Below are positions 40,504 through 49,526 of a DNA stretch of 64,000 bases, one piece after another. Source of the stretch: Rhizobium sp. BT04 (lineage in GTDB: Bacteria; Pseudomonadota; Alphaproteobacteria; Rhizobiales; Rhizobiaceae); assembly GCF_030053135.1 (NCBI RefSeq), contig NZ_CP125652.1:3776501-3840500 (forward strand), given 5' to 3'. How positions within the stretch are numbered: position 1 is the stretch's first letter; each line of letters starts with the position of its first letter. The translations under genes and the position numbers were made by a program. The notes beneath the pieces were generated by a model. That model saw nothing but the letters and a program-made list of their open reading frames with translations, had not been told where the DNA came from and did not search any database.

Positions 40504-41040
40504 ATGCAGGAGCGGATGAACAAACCCCATGCGATCATCGTCATGGGCGTCAGCGGCTGCGGCAAATCCTCCGTCGGCGAAAGGCTCGCCGAGGCCCTGC
40601 ACTTGGCCTTCGTCGAAGGTGATGCGCTGCATCCGGCCGCCAATGTCGAGAAGATGTCGAAGGGCATTCCGCTGATCGATGAGGATCGGATGCCCTGGCT
40701 CGACCGCATCGGCGAAGAGATGAAGGCCTCGCTGGAAAAGGGCGAGGGCATCATCGTCTCCTGCTCAGCGCTGAAACGCCTCTATCGCGACCGGCTGCGG
40801 GCGGCTGTCGGCGGCAATCTGTTCTTCGTCTATCTCGAGGGCTCAAGAGCGCTGCTGACGAAACGCATGGGCGAGCGCAAGGGACATTTCATGCCGGTGT
40901 CGCTGCTCGAAAGCCAACTGGCGACGCTTGAGGTGCCCACAGGCGAGCCGGGCGTCGTCACCGTCGATATCGACGACATGGTGGACGGCATCGCTGCGAT
41001 CGCTCTCAAAGGTCTCGCTTCTCTCGGCATCATGGCTTGA
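40504..41040 (+). CDS. gntK: Gluconokinase
   Basis: Phosphorylates gluconate to 6-phosphogluconate, which enters the Entner-Doudoroff pathway at Edd. It has 178 residues, as usual for thermoresistant-type GntK. The P-loop GVSGCGKSS lies at about residues 13-21, then FVEGDALHP, GIPLIDEDRMPWL and CSALKRLYRDRLR. The ATG at 40504 follows GGGAGGAA. The short gap after dppF allows cotranscription with the transporter, an odd pairing. The 3' end overlaps the convergent flavoprotein gene by 11 bp. Confidence 0.94.
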   Translation: MQERMNKPHAIIVMGVSGCGKSSVGERLAEALHLAFVEGDALHPAANVEKMSKGIPLIDEDRMPWLDRIGEEMKASLEKGEGIIVSCSALKRLYRDRLRAAVGGNLFFVYLEGSRALLTKRMGERKGHFMPVSLLESQLATLEVPTGEPGVVTVDIDDMVDGIAAIALKGLASLGIMA

Positions 41041-42277
41041 AACGCTGCGGCGAATAGGCCGCAATATCGATGAACGGCGTCTCGCCGGTGATGAGTTCGG
41101 CAAGCGCGCGGCCGGTTACCGGCCCGAGCGTCAGCCCGTGATGGGCATGGCCGAAGGCAAACCACAGGCCCTGATGGCGCGGCGCCTTGCCGATAACAGG
41201 CATCATGTCTGGCGTGCAGGGGCGTGCGCCCATCCAGGGCTCGGGATCGAGCCGCCTGCCGAGCGGGAAGATGGTGCGCGCCACGGCCTCGGCCCGGTCG
41301 AGCTGGACCGGCGTCTTCGGCGCGTCGAGCGTTGCAAACTCCGCCCCTGTCGTCAGACGGATACCGCGGTTCATCGGCGCAAGGAGATAGCCGCGTTCGG
41401 CATCGAGCATCCAGTTGTTGAGCACCGCATTGCCCTCGGCGGCATAATGCATGTGATAGCCGCGCTTGACGCCGAGCGGGAAGGAATAGCCGAGCCGGCG
41501 CGTGGCAACGGCCGCCCAGGGGCCGAGCGCGATGACTGTATCCTCGGCTTCGAGCGGACCTTCCCCAGTCATGATCTTCCAGCCGGAGCCGAACGGACCG
41601 AGCGAGGCGGCATCACCGGTGACGAAGCGGCCGCCGAGGCTTTCGAAATAGCGGCGATAGGCCCATGTCAGCGCATGCGGGTCGAGCACCGACCACGGGT
41701 CGCGCCAGCGGATGCCGCCTGCGAAATCGCCGGTAAGATCAGGTTCCATGCGGGCGATATCGGCCGGAGCCAGGCTGTCGTATTCTACCCCGAATTCGCT
41801 TTGCCAAAGTGCTGCCTCCGTCAGAGCCGCATCGCGCTTGGCCGGCGTGCGGAAAAGCTTCACCCAGCCATCCTTGCGGATCAGCGCTTCAGCCTGCGAC
41901 GCCTCGATCAGGTCCTTGTGTTCGGCAATCGAATTTTCGATCAGCGGCGCATAGGCGCGGGTGATGATCGCGTGGCGCCGTGCATTGGAGTTCCACCAGT
42001 AGCGGGCGAGAAAGGCGATCTGGCTCGGCAGCGTACTGAGGTGATAATGCGCGTCGATGCGGTTATTCAGCGCATAACGCAGCAAAAGCCCGAGCTGCTG
42101 CGGAAAGCCGTAAGGCGCCACACCTTCGCGCTGGATCAGCCCGGCATTGCCGAAGGAGGTTTCGTTGCCCGGATCCTTGCGGTCGATCAGCGTCACCTGC
42201 CGGCCGCGCCGCTGCAGGTGTATGGCGGTGGAAACCCCGACGATGCCGGCGCCGAGCACGATTGCGTTCTTCGTCAT
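41030..42277 (-). CDS. DadA-like FAD-dependent oxidoreductase
   Basis: A 415-residue flavoprotein of the D-amino-acid dehydrogenase (DadA) group. The N-terminal AIVLGAGIVGVSTAIHLQRRG binds FAD. GLIQREGVAPYG and a C-terminal GARPCTPDMMPVIGKAP followed by FAFGHAHHGLTLGPVTGR are family features. The ATG at 42277 follows AGGGGA. It lies 74 bp downstream of the methyltransferase gene on the same strand. It could be an amino-acid oxidase unrelated to that pair or a tailoring oxidase for it. A dedicated DadA role is not proven, since no alanine racemase is adjacent. Confidence 0.82.
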   Translation of the reverse strand: MTKNAIVLGAGIVGVSTAIHLQRRGRQVTLIDRKDPGNETSFGNAGLIQREGVAPYGFPQQLGLLLRYALNNRIDAHYHLSTLPSQIAFLARYWWNSNARRHAIITRAYAPLIENSIAEHKDLIEASQAEALIRKDGWVKLFRTPAKRDAALTEAALWQSEFGVEYDSLAPADIARMEPDLTGDFAGGIRWRDPWSVLDPHALTWAYRRYFESLGGRFVTGDAASLGPFGSGWKIMTGEGPLEAEDTVIALGPWAAVATRRLGYSFPLGVKRGYHMHYAAEGNAVLNNWMLDAERGYLLAPMNRGIRLTTGAEFATLDAPKTPVQLDRAEAVARTIFPLGRRLDPEPWMGARPCTPDMMPVIGKAPRHQGLWFAFGHAHHGLTLGPVTGRALAELITGETPFIDIAAYSPQRFKP

Positions 42278-42351
42278 TCCCCTGCGTTCCGCTTTGGTTA
42301 TCGGGGTCAAAATGCCCGTGCCGATACCGCCGCGCAAACGAAAAATCGCAT

Positions 42352-42855
42352 TCATTTCAAAATCATTGCGCTTTTCAGTGCGGCATTTTCAGCCTTCACG
42401 CGGACATGGAGGATAAGCGCGTTGAGAAGGGAAAAGACGATCGCGTAAAGCGGTAGGCCGAAGGCGAGGGGAAGGGCGGCGATCTCGCCGACGACGATTG
42501 CATAGTTCGGATGGCGGAGGAAGCGATAAGGCCCGGATCTGACGAGCGGCGCGCCGGGCAGGACGATGATACGCGTCGTCCAGCGGCCTTTCAGCGTCGC
42601 CAGCACCCAGAGCCGCAGCGCCTGCAGTCCCATGAATACGAGAAACCAGAGGAGCGCGACTGGCCTGCCCGGTGCAGTGAGCCAAAGGCCGACAATCCAG
42701 CCTGCATGCAGCGCCACCATGACGGGATAATGCTCAGGTGCCACCTCTCTGGCGCCCTTGGCAAGAAGCGCCGCCGTGTTGCGCCGGGCGAGCACGAGTT
42801 CCGCCAGCCGCTGCAGTGTCACGAAGGCCAGAAGCGCGATCGACGGCCACATCAT
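42352..42855 (-). CDS. Isoprenylcysteine carboxyl methyltransferase family protein
   Basis: A 167-residue integral membrane methyltransferase of the ICMT/phospholipid methyltransferase type with about four or five helices. The SAM-binding signature GPYRFLRHPNY lies near residue 107. The ATG at 42855 overlaps the stop of the type III polyketide synthase by 4 bp and follows AGGAGGG. Bacterial ICMT homologues coupled to type III PKS (such as SrsB in Streptomyces) O-methylate phenolic lipids. A similar role here is inferred from the tight pairing. Confidence 0.85.
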   Translation of the reverse strand: MMWPSIALLAFVTLQRLAELVLARRNTAALLAKGAREVAPEHYPVMVALHAGWIVGLWLTAPGRPVALLWFLVFMGLQALRLWVLATLKGRWTTRIIVLPGAPLVRSGPYRFLRHPNYAIVVGEIAALPLAFGLPLYAIVFSLLNALILHVRVKAENAALKSAMILK

Positions 42856-43904
42856 GCGACCCTCCTGAGCGTCACGCAGCTCGCCGAAAAGCCCGGCCCC
42901 ATGGCGATCATCGCGGCGCGCTCCGGCAATCCTGCGCGGATTGCCCGCGCCAGCACGAACAAGATGGTCGGCGACGACATATTGCCATATTCGGCAAGCA
43001 CCGCGCGCTCGTGATCGAGCGAGCCCGGCGCCAGCGACAGTGCGCTCTCCATCGCGGCCAGCACCTTGGTGCCGCCGGGATGGCAGATGAAGCGGTCGAT
43101 ATCCTCGCGTCTCAGCCCGTTGCGCGCTAAAATGGCCGTCACCGCAGGCCCGAGCTCGCGTTCGGCAAAGGGCGGCAGCGATTGCGCCAGCACGATGCCG
43201 AAGCCGCCGTCGTCGATCTTCCAGCCCATGATGTCGAGCGTGTCGGGAAAGAGATGCTCGCCGGTTGATTCCACTTCCGCGAGCCCCCCTTCGCCGGATC
43301 GCAGCACGCAGGCGGCAGCGCCGTCGCCGAAAAGCGCTGTCGCGATGATGTTCGGCCGTGTCAGCTCGTCCAGCCGGAAGGCCAGCGTGCAAAGCTCGAT
43401 CGAGACGAAAAGCACAACAGTGCCTGGCCGGCCTTGCGCCATCCGCGAAGCGATCGCAAAGCCCGAGACGCCTGCGGCACAGCCGAGCCCGAACACCGGC
43501 ACGCGCTCGATATCGGCCCTGAAACCCATCCGGCTAGCCATCTGTGCATCGAGGCTCGGCGTCGTAAAGCCGGTGGACGAGACCGTCACGACACAGTCGA
43601 CATCCCCGGCATTAAGCCCTGCCTGACGAAGGGCTGAGCTAGCGGCCTCGACGAAAAGCGCGCCCGCCACCTCGGCATAGGCCTGCATTCGATCTTGCCA
43701 GCCATGCGGCTCGTCGAACCAGGCAAGCGGCCGCGCTGCATGGCGCTTTTCAATGCCGGCACTGTCGAAGACGCGGGCAAGATGGCGGAAATCCTCGAAA
43801 CGGTCGGCAAACAGCCGGGCCGAGGCTTCGACCGCCTGTTTCTGGAAAATGATATGTTCGGGTGCGGCGACGGCGAGGCTGACGAGTTTCACGGTATCGG
43901 TCAC
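42852..43904 (-). CDS. Type III polyketide synthase (chalcone/stilbene synthase family)
   Basis: A 350-residue ketosynthase that condenses malonyl-CoA units onto an acyl starter. The catalytic triad is present: Cys142 in GLGCAAGVSGFA, His275 in ICHPGGTK and Asn308 in YGNMSSPTILF. The product probably is an alkylpyrone or alkylresorcinol. Translation starts at a GTG (43904) preceded by AAGGAG. It is translationally coupled to the ICMT-like methyltransferase gene downstream. It is divergent from the TPR-protein gene, with 164 bp between. Confidence 0.92.
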   Translation of the reverse strand: MTDTVKLVSLAVAAPEHIIFQKQAVEASARLFADRFEDFRHLARVFDSAGIEKRHAARPLAWFDEPHGWQDRMQAYAEVAGALFVEAASSALRQAGLNAGDVDCVVTVSSTGFTTPSLDAQMASRMGFRADIERVPVFGLGCAAGVSGFAIASRMAQGRPGTVVLFVSIELCTLAFRLDELTRPNIIATALFGDGAAACVLRSGEGGLAEVESTGEHLFPDTLDIMGWKIDDGGFGIVLAQSLPPFAERELGPAVTAILARNGLRREDIDRFICHPGGTKVLAAMESALSLAPGSLDHERAVLAEYGNMSSPTILFVLARAIRAGLPERAAMIAMGPGFSASCVTLRRVA

Positions 43905-44068
43905 AGAATTCTCCTTGTCGTTCCCGGCGAAACGAAAACACCGGTGCCGATGATTTATTCGACCTCGTCTGCTTCACGAAGCAGTGATGGAGAAAATGGA
44001 AACGCCGGCGAATAAAGCCAGATGCAGCGGTGTTCTCTCCTCGCAACGTCACCTTTGAGGAGTCTCCC

Positions 44069-44605
44069 ATGACGATCATGACAGTCCGTATCGCTTCCAT
44101 CCTTCTCGGCGGCTGCCTTGCCGCTTCAGTTCTCTCCGGCCCGGTCTTTGCGATCGGCGATGACAGCAGCACGACACCCACCTGCAAGAAGGGCGAGATC
44201 TACGACCAGAAGACCAAGAAATGCGTCAAGCAGCAGGGCGCCAACGTCTCCGATGAGAACCGTGCCGACTACGCCTATTCGCTGGCCAAGGCCGGCCGTT
44301 ATGAGGAGGCGCTGGCCATGCTCGACACGGTCAAGCATCAGAACACGGCTGAGGTGCTGAACTATCGCGGTTATGTCACCCGCAAGCTCGGCCGCACCGA
44401 CGAAGGCATTTCCTATTACCTCAAGTCGGTGAAGATGGACCCGCAATATGCCAAGGTCCGCGAATATCTCGGCGAAGCCTATGTCATCAAGGGCCGGCTC
44501 GATCTTGCCAAGGATCAGTTGAAGTCGATCAAGGCGATCTGCGGCACGGCTTGCGAGGAATATCAGGACCTGAACGCCGCAATCCTCGACCCGTCGAAGA
44601 TCTGA
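44069..44605 (+). CDS. Periplasmic TPR-repeat protein
   Basis: A 178-residue exported protein. The signal peptide covers about residues 1-29 (RIASILLGGCLAASVLSGPVFA). A cysteine-bounded segment CKKGEIYDQKTKKC follows, then two or three tetratricopeptide repeats (YAYSLAKAGRYEEALAMLD, GISYYLKSVKMDPQYAKVREYLGEAY). The ATG at 44069 follows GAGGAG; the longer upstream frame would precede the signal peptide. It lies 45 bp ahead of the ECF sigma gene in the same direction and may share its regulon. Function unknown. Confidence 0.82.
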   Translation: MTIMTVRIASILLGGCLAASVLSGPVFAIGDDSSTTPTCKKGEIYDQKTKKCVKQQGANVSDENRADYAYSLAKAGRYEEALAMLDTVKHQNTAEVLNYRGYVTRKLGRTDEGISYYLKSVKMDPQYAKVREYLGEAYVIKGRLDLAKDQLKSIKAICGTACEEYQDLNAAILDPSKI

Positions 44606-44650
44606 TCGGTCGCCACCGGCGGGAAGCGAAAGCACGAAAGGGATGTCAGA

Positions 44651-45256
44651 ATGTCGGTCGCGTGCACCCACTTTCCTGCCTATAGTCGCGCAAGAATGGA
44701 ATCGCCGGTTCATCGGGCGGTTCCGAAGGATGTTGGATCGTCGGAGGCGGCCATCGCGAGCGCAGCGGATATCAGGAGCGGCCTGACGGAAAATCTGGCC
44801 AGGCTCTGGCGTTATGGTCTCGTTCTCTCGCATCAGCGCGATGTCGCCGACGATCTGGTGCAGGCGACCTGCCTTCGCGCGCTGGAGCGCGCCGATCAGT
44901 TCGTCGCCGGCACCCGGCTCGACCGCTGGCTGTTTTCGATCCTGCATTCGATCTGGCTGAACGAAATCCGCTCGCGCCGCGTGCGGCAGGGCCAGGGTTT
45001 CGTCGATGCCGGGGAGGCGCTGACCTTCGACGGCGCCCACGACACCGAAACCCATGTGATGGCGAACCAAGTGCTGAAACAGGTGAATGCGCTGCCCGAG
45101 GCGCAGCGGACGGTGGTTTTCCTCGCCTATGTGGAAGGACTTTCCTATCGCGAGGTTGCAGGCATACTGGATATCCCGATCGGAACCGTGATGAGCCGGC
45201 TGGCGGCTGCTCGCGCCAGGCTCGTCGGCGCCGGATCGGAAGGGGGACGGCAATGA
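44651..45256 (+). CDS. ECF-type RNA polymerase sigma factor
   Basis: A 201-residue extracytoplasmic-function sigma factor. Region 2 includes DVADDLVQATCLRALERADQF (about residues 76-96) and LDRWLFSILHSIWLNEIRSR. Region 4 has the helix-turn-helix VEGLSYREVAGILDIPIGT. The N-terminal 45 residues are an unusual extension. The stop overlaps the ATG of the anti-sigma gene by 4 bp (ATGA). The signal sensed is unknown. The TPR protein and its own operon are the likely targets. Confidence 0.92.
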   Translation: MSVACTHFPAYSRARMESPVHRAVPKDVGSSEAAIASAADIRSGLTENLARLWRYGLVLSHQRDVADDLVQATCLRALERADQFVAGTRLDRWLFSILHSIWLNEIRSRRVRQGQGFVDAGEALTFDGAHDTETHVMANQVLKQVNALPEAQRTVVFLAYVEGLSYREVAGILDIPIGTVMSRLAAARARLVGAGSEGGRQ

Positions 45257-46056
45257 ACACCAAGCACACCATTCCCTCCGACGAGGACCTCACCGCCTTT
45301 ATCGACGGTGAACTGACGGCCGAAGAGGCCGCGCGCATTCAAACCATGGTGAACGAGGATAAGGCCGTCGCCGAGCGGCTGGAATTCCTGGCGCGCGCCA
45401 GCCTGCCGTTCGAGCAAGCCTTCGCCCCGCTACTGTCGCAGGCGCCGCGCGAGAAGCTGGAGACGATGCTCGCCGCCATCCCCGTGCATGAGAGCGCCAG
45501 ATCCGACTCCGCGCTCGCCTTCGCCACGCGCCGCCGCTTCCTCGGCGCGCTCGCCGCCTCGCTCATTGCCGGCATCGCGATCGACCGCGCCGTCATCGGC
45601 ATGGGAGCACGCTTTTCGGCCAAGGATGAAAACAGCGAATGGCGCGCCGTGGTCGCCGACTATATCTCGCTCTATACCCCGGAAACGCTGGCCGGCCCTT
45701 CACCCGCCAGGGAAGCCCAGGTCGCTCAGCTCGGCGCCTTCGACGAAAAACTCGGCCTGTCGCTTTCCCCCGAAGCCGTCTCGCTTCCCGGCATCGATTT
45801 CAAACGCGCGCTGCTCTTGCAATATGATGGCAAACCGCTTGCCCAGATCGCTTACCTCGACCCCGAAACCGGCCCGATGGCGCTCTGCATCGTCAGGTCG
45901 GATGCAGGCTCCAAGGCGCCCGACCTCGAAAGACGCAAGGGCATGAACGTCGTCTACTGGTCGAACGCCACCCACGCCTTCATGCTGATCGGCCATGCGG
46001 CGGCGGACAGGATGACGGCGATTGCCGATGGAATGCGGGACAGGGTCGCGGCGTAA
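45253..46056 (+). CDS. Anti-sigma factor, membrane-anchored
   Basis: A 267-residue regulator coupled to the sigma gene. The N-terminal domain (DEDLTAFIDGELTAEEAARIQ) is typical of anti-sigma factors. It lacks the HXXXCXXC zinc motif. A single membrane helix lies at about residues 96-117 (FLGALAASLIAGIAIDRAVIG), and the rest is a periplasmic domain of about 145 residues. It probably holds the sigma factor at the inner membrane. The periplasmic part has the look of the anti-sigma factors found with copper/oxidative-stress ECFs, but I cannot name the signal. Confidence 0.85.
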   Translation: MNTKHTIPSDEDLTAFIDGELTAEEAARIQTMVNEDKAVAERLEFLARASLPFEQAFAPLLSQAPREKLETMLAAIPVHESARSDSALAFATRRRFLGALAASLIAGIAIDRAVIGMGARFSAKDENSEWRAVVADYISLYTPETLAGPSPAREAQVAQLGAFDEKLGLSLSPEAVSLPGIDFKRALLLQYDGKPLAQIAYLDPETGPMALCIVRSDAGSKAPDLERRKGMNVVYWSNATHAFMLIGHAAADRMTAIADGMRDRVAA

Positions 46057-46086
46057 GCCAGGCGCAGCACTCAGGCTGTTGCAAGC

Positions 46087-48066
46087 TCAATGAAGGTGAG
46101 CATGATGTCGGCGTGACACGTTGGGCCGCAAATTCAAAAACGCCGGGATGTCGTCTTCGCGCATCGGCCGTGAATAGAAATATCCCTGGATCAGGAAGCC
46201 GCCGAGTTCTCTGAGGGCGGCCAGTTCTTCCCGCGTTTCGACGCCCTCGATGACGCAGTCGAGGCCCATGTCGCGACCGAGCGCCAGCAGCGATTTGACG
46301 ATCTTGTAGCTGGCCGGCTTCTGATGCAGGTCGGTCACGAAACTGCGGTCGATCTTGATCTTGGTCAACGGCAGGGCGTGAAGCCGTGAGAGGCTCGAAT
46401 AGCCGATGCCGAAATCGTCAAGCGATATGCCGCAGCCGAGTGCCTTCAAGGCGGTGATCGCGCTTTGAATTTGACCGAAATCGGCGGCGAAGGCCGTCTC
46501 GGTAATCTCGAGTTCGAGACGTTTGGGATCGAAACGGCTGGCGTGGATAATGCTGATGAGATGCAGCAAACCCTCCGGCGAGGTCAGGTCCTGCGCCGAC
46601 AAATTGAAGGAAAGCCGAACGCCCGTTGGCCAATTGGCCGCCACAGTGAGGGCTTTTTCGAGAAGCGGCCGCGTCACACGATTGATGAAGCCCGCCCTTT
46701 CGGCGACGGGAATGAACTCAGCCGGGGGGACGTTTCCGAGAACCGGGCTCGTCCAGCGCGCCAGCGCCTCGAATCCCACGGTCTCATCCAATCGGACATC
46801 GACGATCGGCTGAAACACCACACTCAGCTCCTCCTGCAGGTTGGCCATCTGCAGGACTTGCTCGATCTTCGCATCGCGACGGATTTCTGCATCGTGATCC
46901 GAGGAGAACAGCACCGCCTTGCCGCGCTTGGTCCGCTTGCCGTGATAGAGCGCGTAATCGGCATGCTCGAAAAGATCTGTCGCGCTCCTGGCCTTCTCCG
47001 GATAGGCCGCAAAGCCGATGGAGCATGAAATCTGAACGGCGGCTTCCGCAAAGACGAACGGCACCCGCAGCGCAATGCACAGGCTTTCACCAAAGGCCAG
47101 CAGCTCGGTTTCACTCGTTGACCCGGAAACGATCAGCGCGAATTCATCACCGCCGAGTCGCGCCAGATGCATGTTCGCAGGGCATAGTCCGGCAAGACGC
47201 TGCCCGACTTCGTAGAGCAATTTGTCACCGATGCCGTGACCATAGAGGTCGTTGACCGGCTTGAAGCCGTCGAGATCGATGATACCGACGGCAAGACTTT
47301 GCCCATTGGTCTCGGCTTCGGCAAAGCTTTGCCCGAGATGGGAGAAAAATGCACGCCGATTGGGAAGGTCGGTGAGGCTGTCGAGATTGGCGAGCCGAAA
47401 GTTTTCATTGCTCAGCGCCTCCGTCTGTATCTTCGCCTCGATCAGCCGGGTGAAAACCCGGTATTGAATGAGAAGGATGACCAGCATGGTGCCGGAGACA
47501 AGCCCGGTATTGATGGCTATGGCGATGAAGACGGCATTGCCCGAAAGGGCGAAAAAGATGAAGAACGCGCCGTTGACGACGGCAGCGACGGTAAAGGCTG
47601 CCGGACGCAAATGCATCAGGCAGAAAATGACGCCGATAACGGTAATCGCCATGTAGAAGGCCACATGGCTCTTCGCATAAGCGTCCCCATAAGGAAACAA
47701 CAGCAGCGCCCAGCCAGTGAAGGCGACGGCGATGATGCTGGCGAGGCGATTGGTGCGCGCCAGGGCTCGCGCGGCGACCTCATGGGTCGGAGTCACCCGC
47801 ATGGAATGCGACCAGGAGATGACGCGAACCGCGCAAACCAATGTCAGAACGATCGGGATGTACACCGCCAACCAGGTGGGCGCGACCGACAAATGGGTCG
47901 CGGCCAGCACCCATGTATTGGTCAGGAGAATGACATACATGAGCGGCAGCTGATAGGAAAAGGCCCTGTATTGCGCTTTGAGCAATTCCGGCTTGTCCAG
48001 GGGGATGGACATGAACGCCCGAACCTTCGCGAGCTTGCTCGCCGACGGGGTCGACTGTATTTTCAT
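46087..48066 (-). CDS. GGDEF-EAL cyclic-di-GMP protein with membrane sensor
   Basis: A 659-residue inner-membrane protein. The N-terminal part (about residues 35-220) has six hydrophobic helices. A GGDEF domain follows with an intact GGDEF near 304 (RLGGDEFALIVSG). The EAL domain near 430-640 has EAL in FEALARW and the catalytic DDFGIGYSSL. Both active sites look intact, so it may make or break down c-di-GMP. The ATG at 48066 lacks a strong ribosome-binding site; ATG 48015 is an alternative. The gene is convergent with the anti-sigma gene. Confidence 0.9.
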   Translation of the reverse strand: MKIQSTPSASKLAKVRAFMSIPLDKPELLKAQYRAFSYQLPLMYVILLTNTWVLAATHLSVAPTWLAVYIPIVLTLVCAVRVISWSHSMRVTPTHEVAARALARTNRLASIIAVAFTGWALLLFPYGDAYAKSHVAFYMAITVIGVIFCLMHLRPAAFTVAAVVNGAFFIFFALSGNAVFIAIAINTGLVSGTMLVILLIQYRVFTRLIEAKIQTEALSNENFRLANLDSLTDLPNRRAFFSHLGQSFAEAETNGQSLAVGIIDLDGFKPVNDLYGHGIGDKLLYEVGQRLAGLCPANMHLARLGGDEFALIVSGSTSETELLAFGESLCIALRVPFVFAEAAVQISCSIGFAAYPEKARSATDLFEHADYALYHGKRTKRGKAVLFSSDHDAEIRRDAKIEQVLQMANLQEELSVVFQPIVDVRLDETVGFEALARWTSPVLGNVPPAEFIPVAERAGFINRVTRPLLEKALTVAANWPTGVRLSFNLSAQDLTSPEGLLHLISIIHASRFDPKRLELEITETAFAADFGQIQSAITALKALGCGISLDDFGIGYSSLSRLHALPLTKIKIDRSFVTDLHQKPASYKIVKSLLALGRDMGLDCVIEGVETREELAALRELGGFLIQGYFYSRPMREDDIPAFLNLRPNVSRRHHAHLH

Positions 48067-48480
48067 AGATCCGCGCTCTGCACGACTTTCTTGTAAACCA
48101 TGGTCGCTTGCAAAATTCTGATGAAGCTGAATAAAAAGTCGCAGAGCCCGGCTTGTCGTCCGGCCAGCTCCGACGGTTCTATCGGCTTTGGGATCATTGT
48201 TTGAAAGATACAATCGACTCATTCGATCGCATTCGGGCCTCTCGCCAACCGATCAGCCGTGTCGTCGACTTAAGTCACGGGCACTTAAGTCACAGGCGCA
48301 GGCAGCCAGTCGGACGTTTGGTTTTCCACCACCGAATTAACCGCACAATGCGTTAACGCTTCTGCACCGCGAGCCGGAAGCGCGGCAGGATTATTCGCAA
48401 AATGGATATTCAATTCGCCTGGCGTCTACCGGTCGAACGGGACGCACGCCTTTACGCATGAAATCGAACGCGGACGTCCG
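48067..48480. other. Intergenic region with short tandem repeat
   Basis: No convincing gene is seen in these 414 bp. ACTTAAGTCAC is repeated at 48268-48278 and 48283-48293 (15 bp period). Base composition changes from here onward toward a slightly lower GC, marking the boundary of the polysaccharide locus. Confidence 0.5.
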
Positions 48481-49269
48481 CTACCGATTTCGTGTCAAGA
48501 ACTGGCCGAGGCGGTTCACAAGCTTCGATACCCAGAACACCGGGGCCGAGACCCTCAAGCCATGGTCGGCAAGCGCACGAAGCACTTCCTTGTTCTGACG
48601 CGATATGTTTTGGACGTTTTTGTTCGTGGCGCCCCCCAGGCGCATCCTGACCAACACGCGGGGGATATACACGGTTCTGATGCGCGCTACTTCCAGAAAT
48701 CGCATCATAAGCTCGACGTCGGCTGCAAGTCGATAACGCAGATCGAACGTCCCAAACCGTTCATAGATGTTGCGCCGAACATAGAATGTTGGATGCGGCG
48801 GACACCAGCCGCGTCCAAAGGAACCGGGTTTAAACGCACAGGATTTCCAATAACGGACTTTGCGATCGGGACGCTGGTTGGAAACATAAATGAGATCGCC
48901 ATAGCAGCCGTCATAGGCTTCATCGTCCAGCGCGGCCGCCACGGTTTCGAGGGAGTCGCTGCTCTCGAAAGTGTCGTCCGCATTCAAGAACCCGATGATG
49001 TCGCCGCTCGCAAGGCCAATCCCCTTGTTCATCGCCTCATAGATACCTCCGTCCCGTCCCGAAAGCATGCGGCGGTTCTCCGCCGGCGCCGAAGCGATGA
49101 TGGCGAGCGTCGAATCGCTCGAGCCGCCATCGATAATGATGTGCTCGAAATTGCGATAGGTTTGCGTGTCGATGGACCGCAACGTATCGGCAATGGTCCG
49201 CTCGGCGTTCCAGCAAACAGTGATGAGGCTTATCCGGGGAGTACGTGGATCGGCAGTGTCTGCAGCCAT
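48481..49269 (-). CDS. Family 2 glycosyltransferase
   Basis: A 262-residue cytoplasmic GT-A glycosyltransferase. The N-terminal ISLITVCWNAERTIADTLRS and IIIDGGSSDST bind the nucleotide sugar. SGRDGGIYEAMNKGI and the NADD motif (FLNADDTFESSD) follow, matching the WcaA-like branch of family 2. It is transcribed away from the main polysaccharide operon, sharing the 49270-49526 divergent region, and probably adds one sugar of the same glycan. Acceptor and donor are unknown. Confidence 0.88.
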   Translation of the reverse strand: MAADTADPRTPRISLITVCWNAERTIADTLRSIDTQTYRNFEHIIIDGGSSDSTLAIIASAPAENRRMLSGRDGGIYEAMNKGIGLASGDIIGFLNADDTFESSDSLETVAAALDDEAYDGCYGDLIYVSNQRPDRKVRYWKSCAFKPGSFGRGWCPPHPTFYVRRNIYERFGTFDLRYRLAADVELMMRFLEVARIRTVYIPRVLVRMRLGGATNKNVQNISRQNKEVLRALADHGLRVSAPVFWVSKLVNRLGQFLTRNR

Positions 49270-49526
49270 TTTTTTGACGGGTGTCTTGCTTACATTCTCA
49301 GGGGCGAAATCTGGCCAACCCGTAGCAGACGGAAAGGCGGCGTCGCAATGCGGTACGGCAGATTATTGTCGATCAATGCCGGATCGATGAGCCGTCGGGC
49401 TACTTCTCCTCTCGCCAAGTGCATTGCATGCAGATCGATCTATCTGTAGTGAGCAGTGTCAAACAGCGATCGTCATTACGACAGGCGCGTGAATGTGCGC
49501 GGATTTACCAGGTTGCAGGAGGTCTC

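Noticed and set aside
48153..48356. 67-codon plus-strand frame near the polysaccharide boundary
   Set aside because: No ribosome-binding site, no homology recognised, and contains a short tandem repeat; treated as non-coding.
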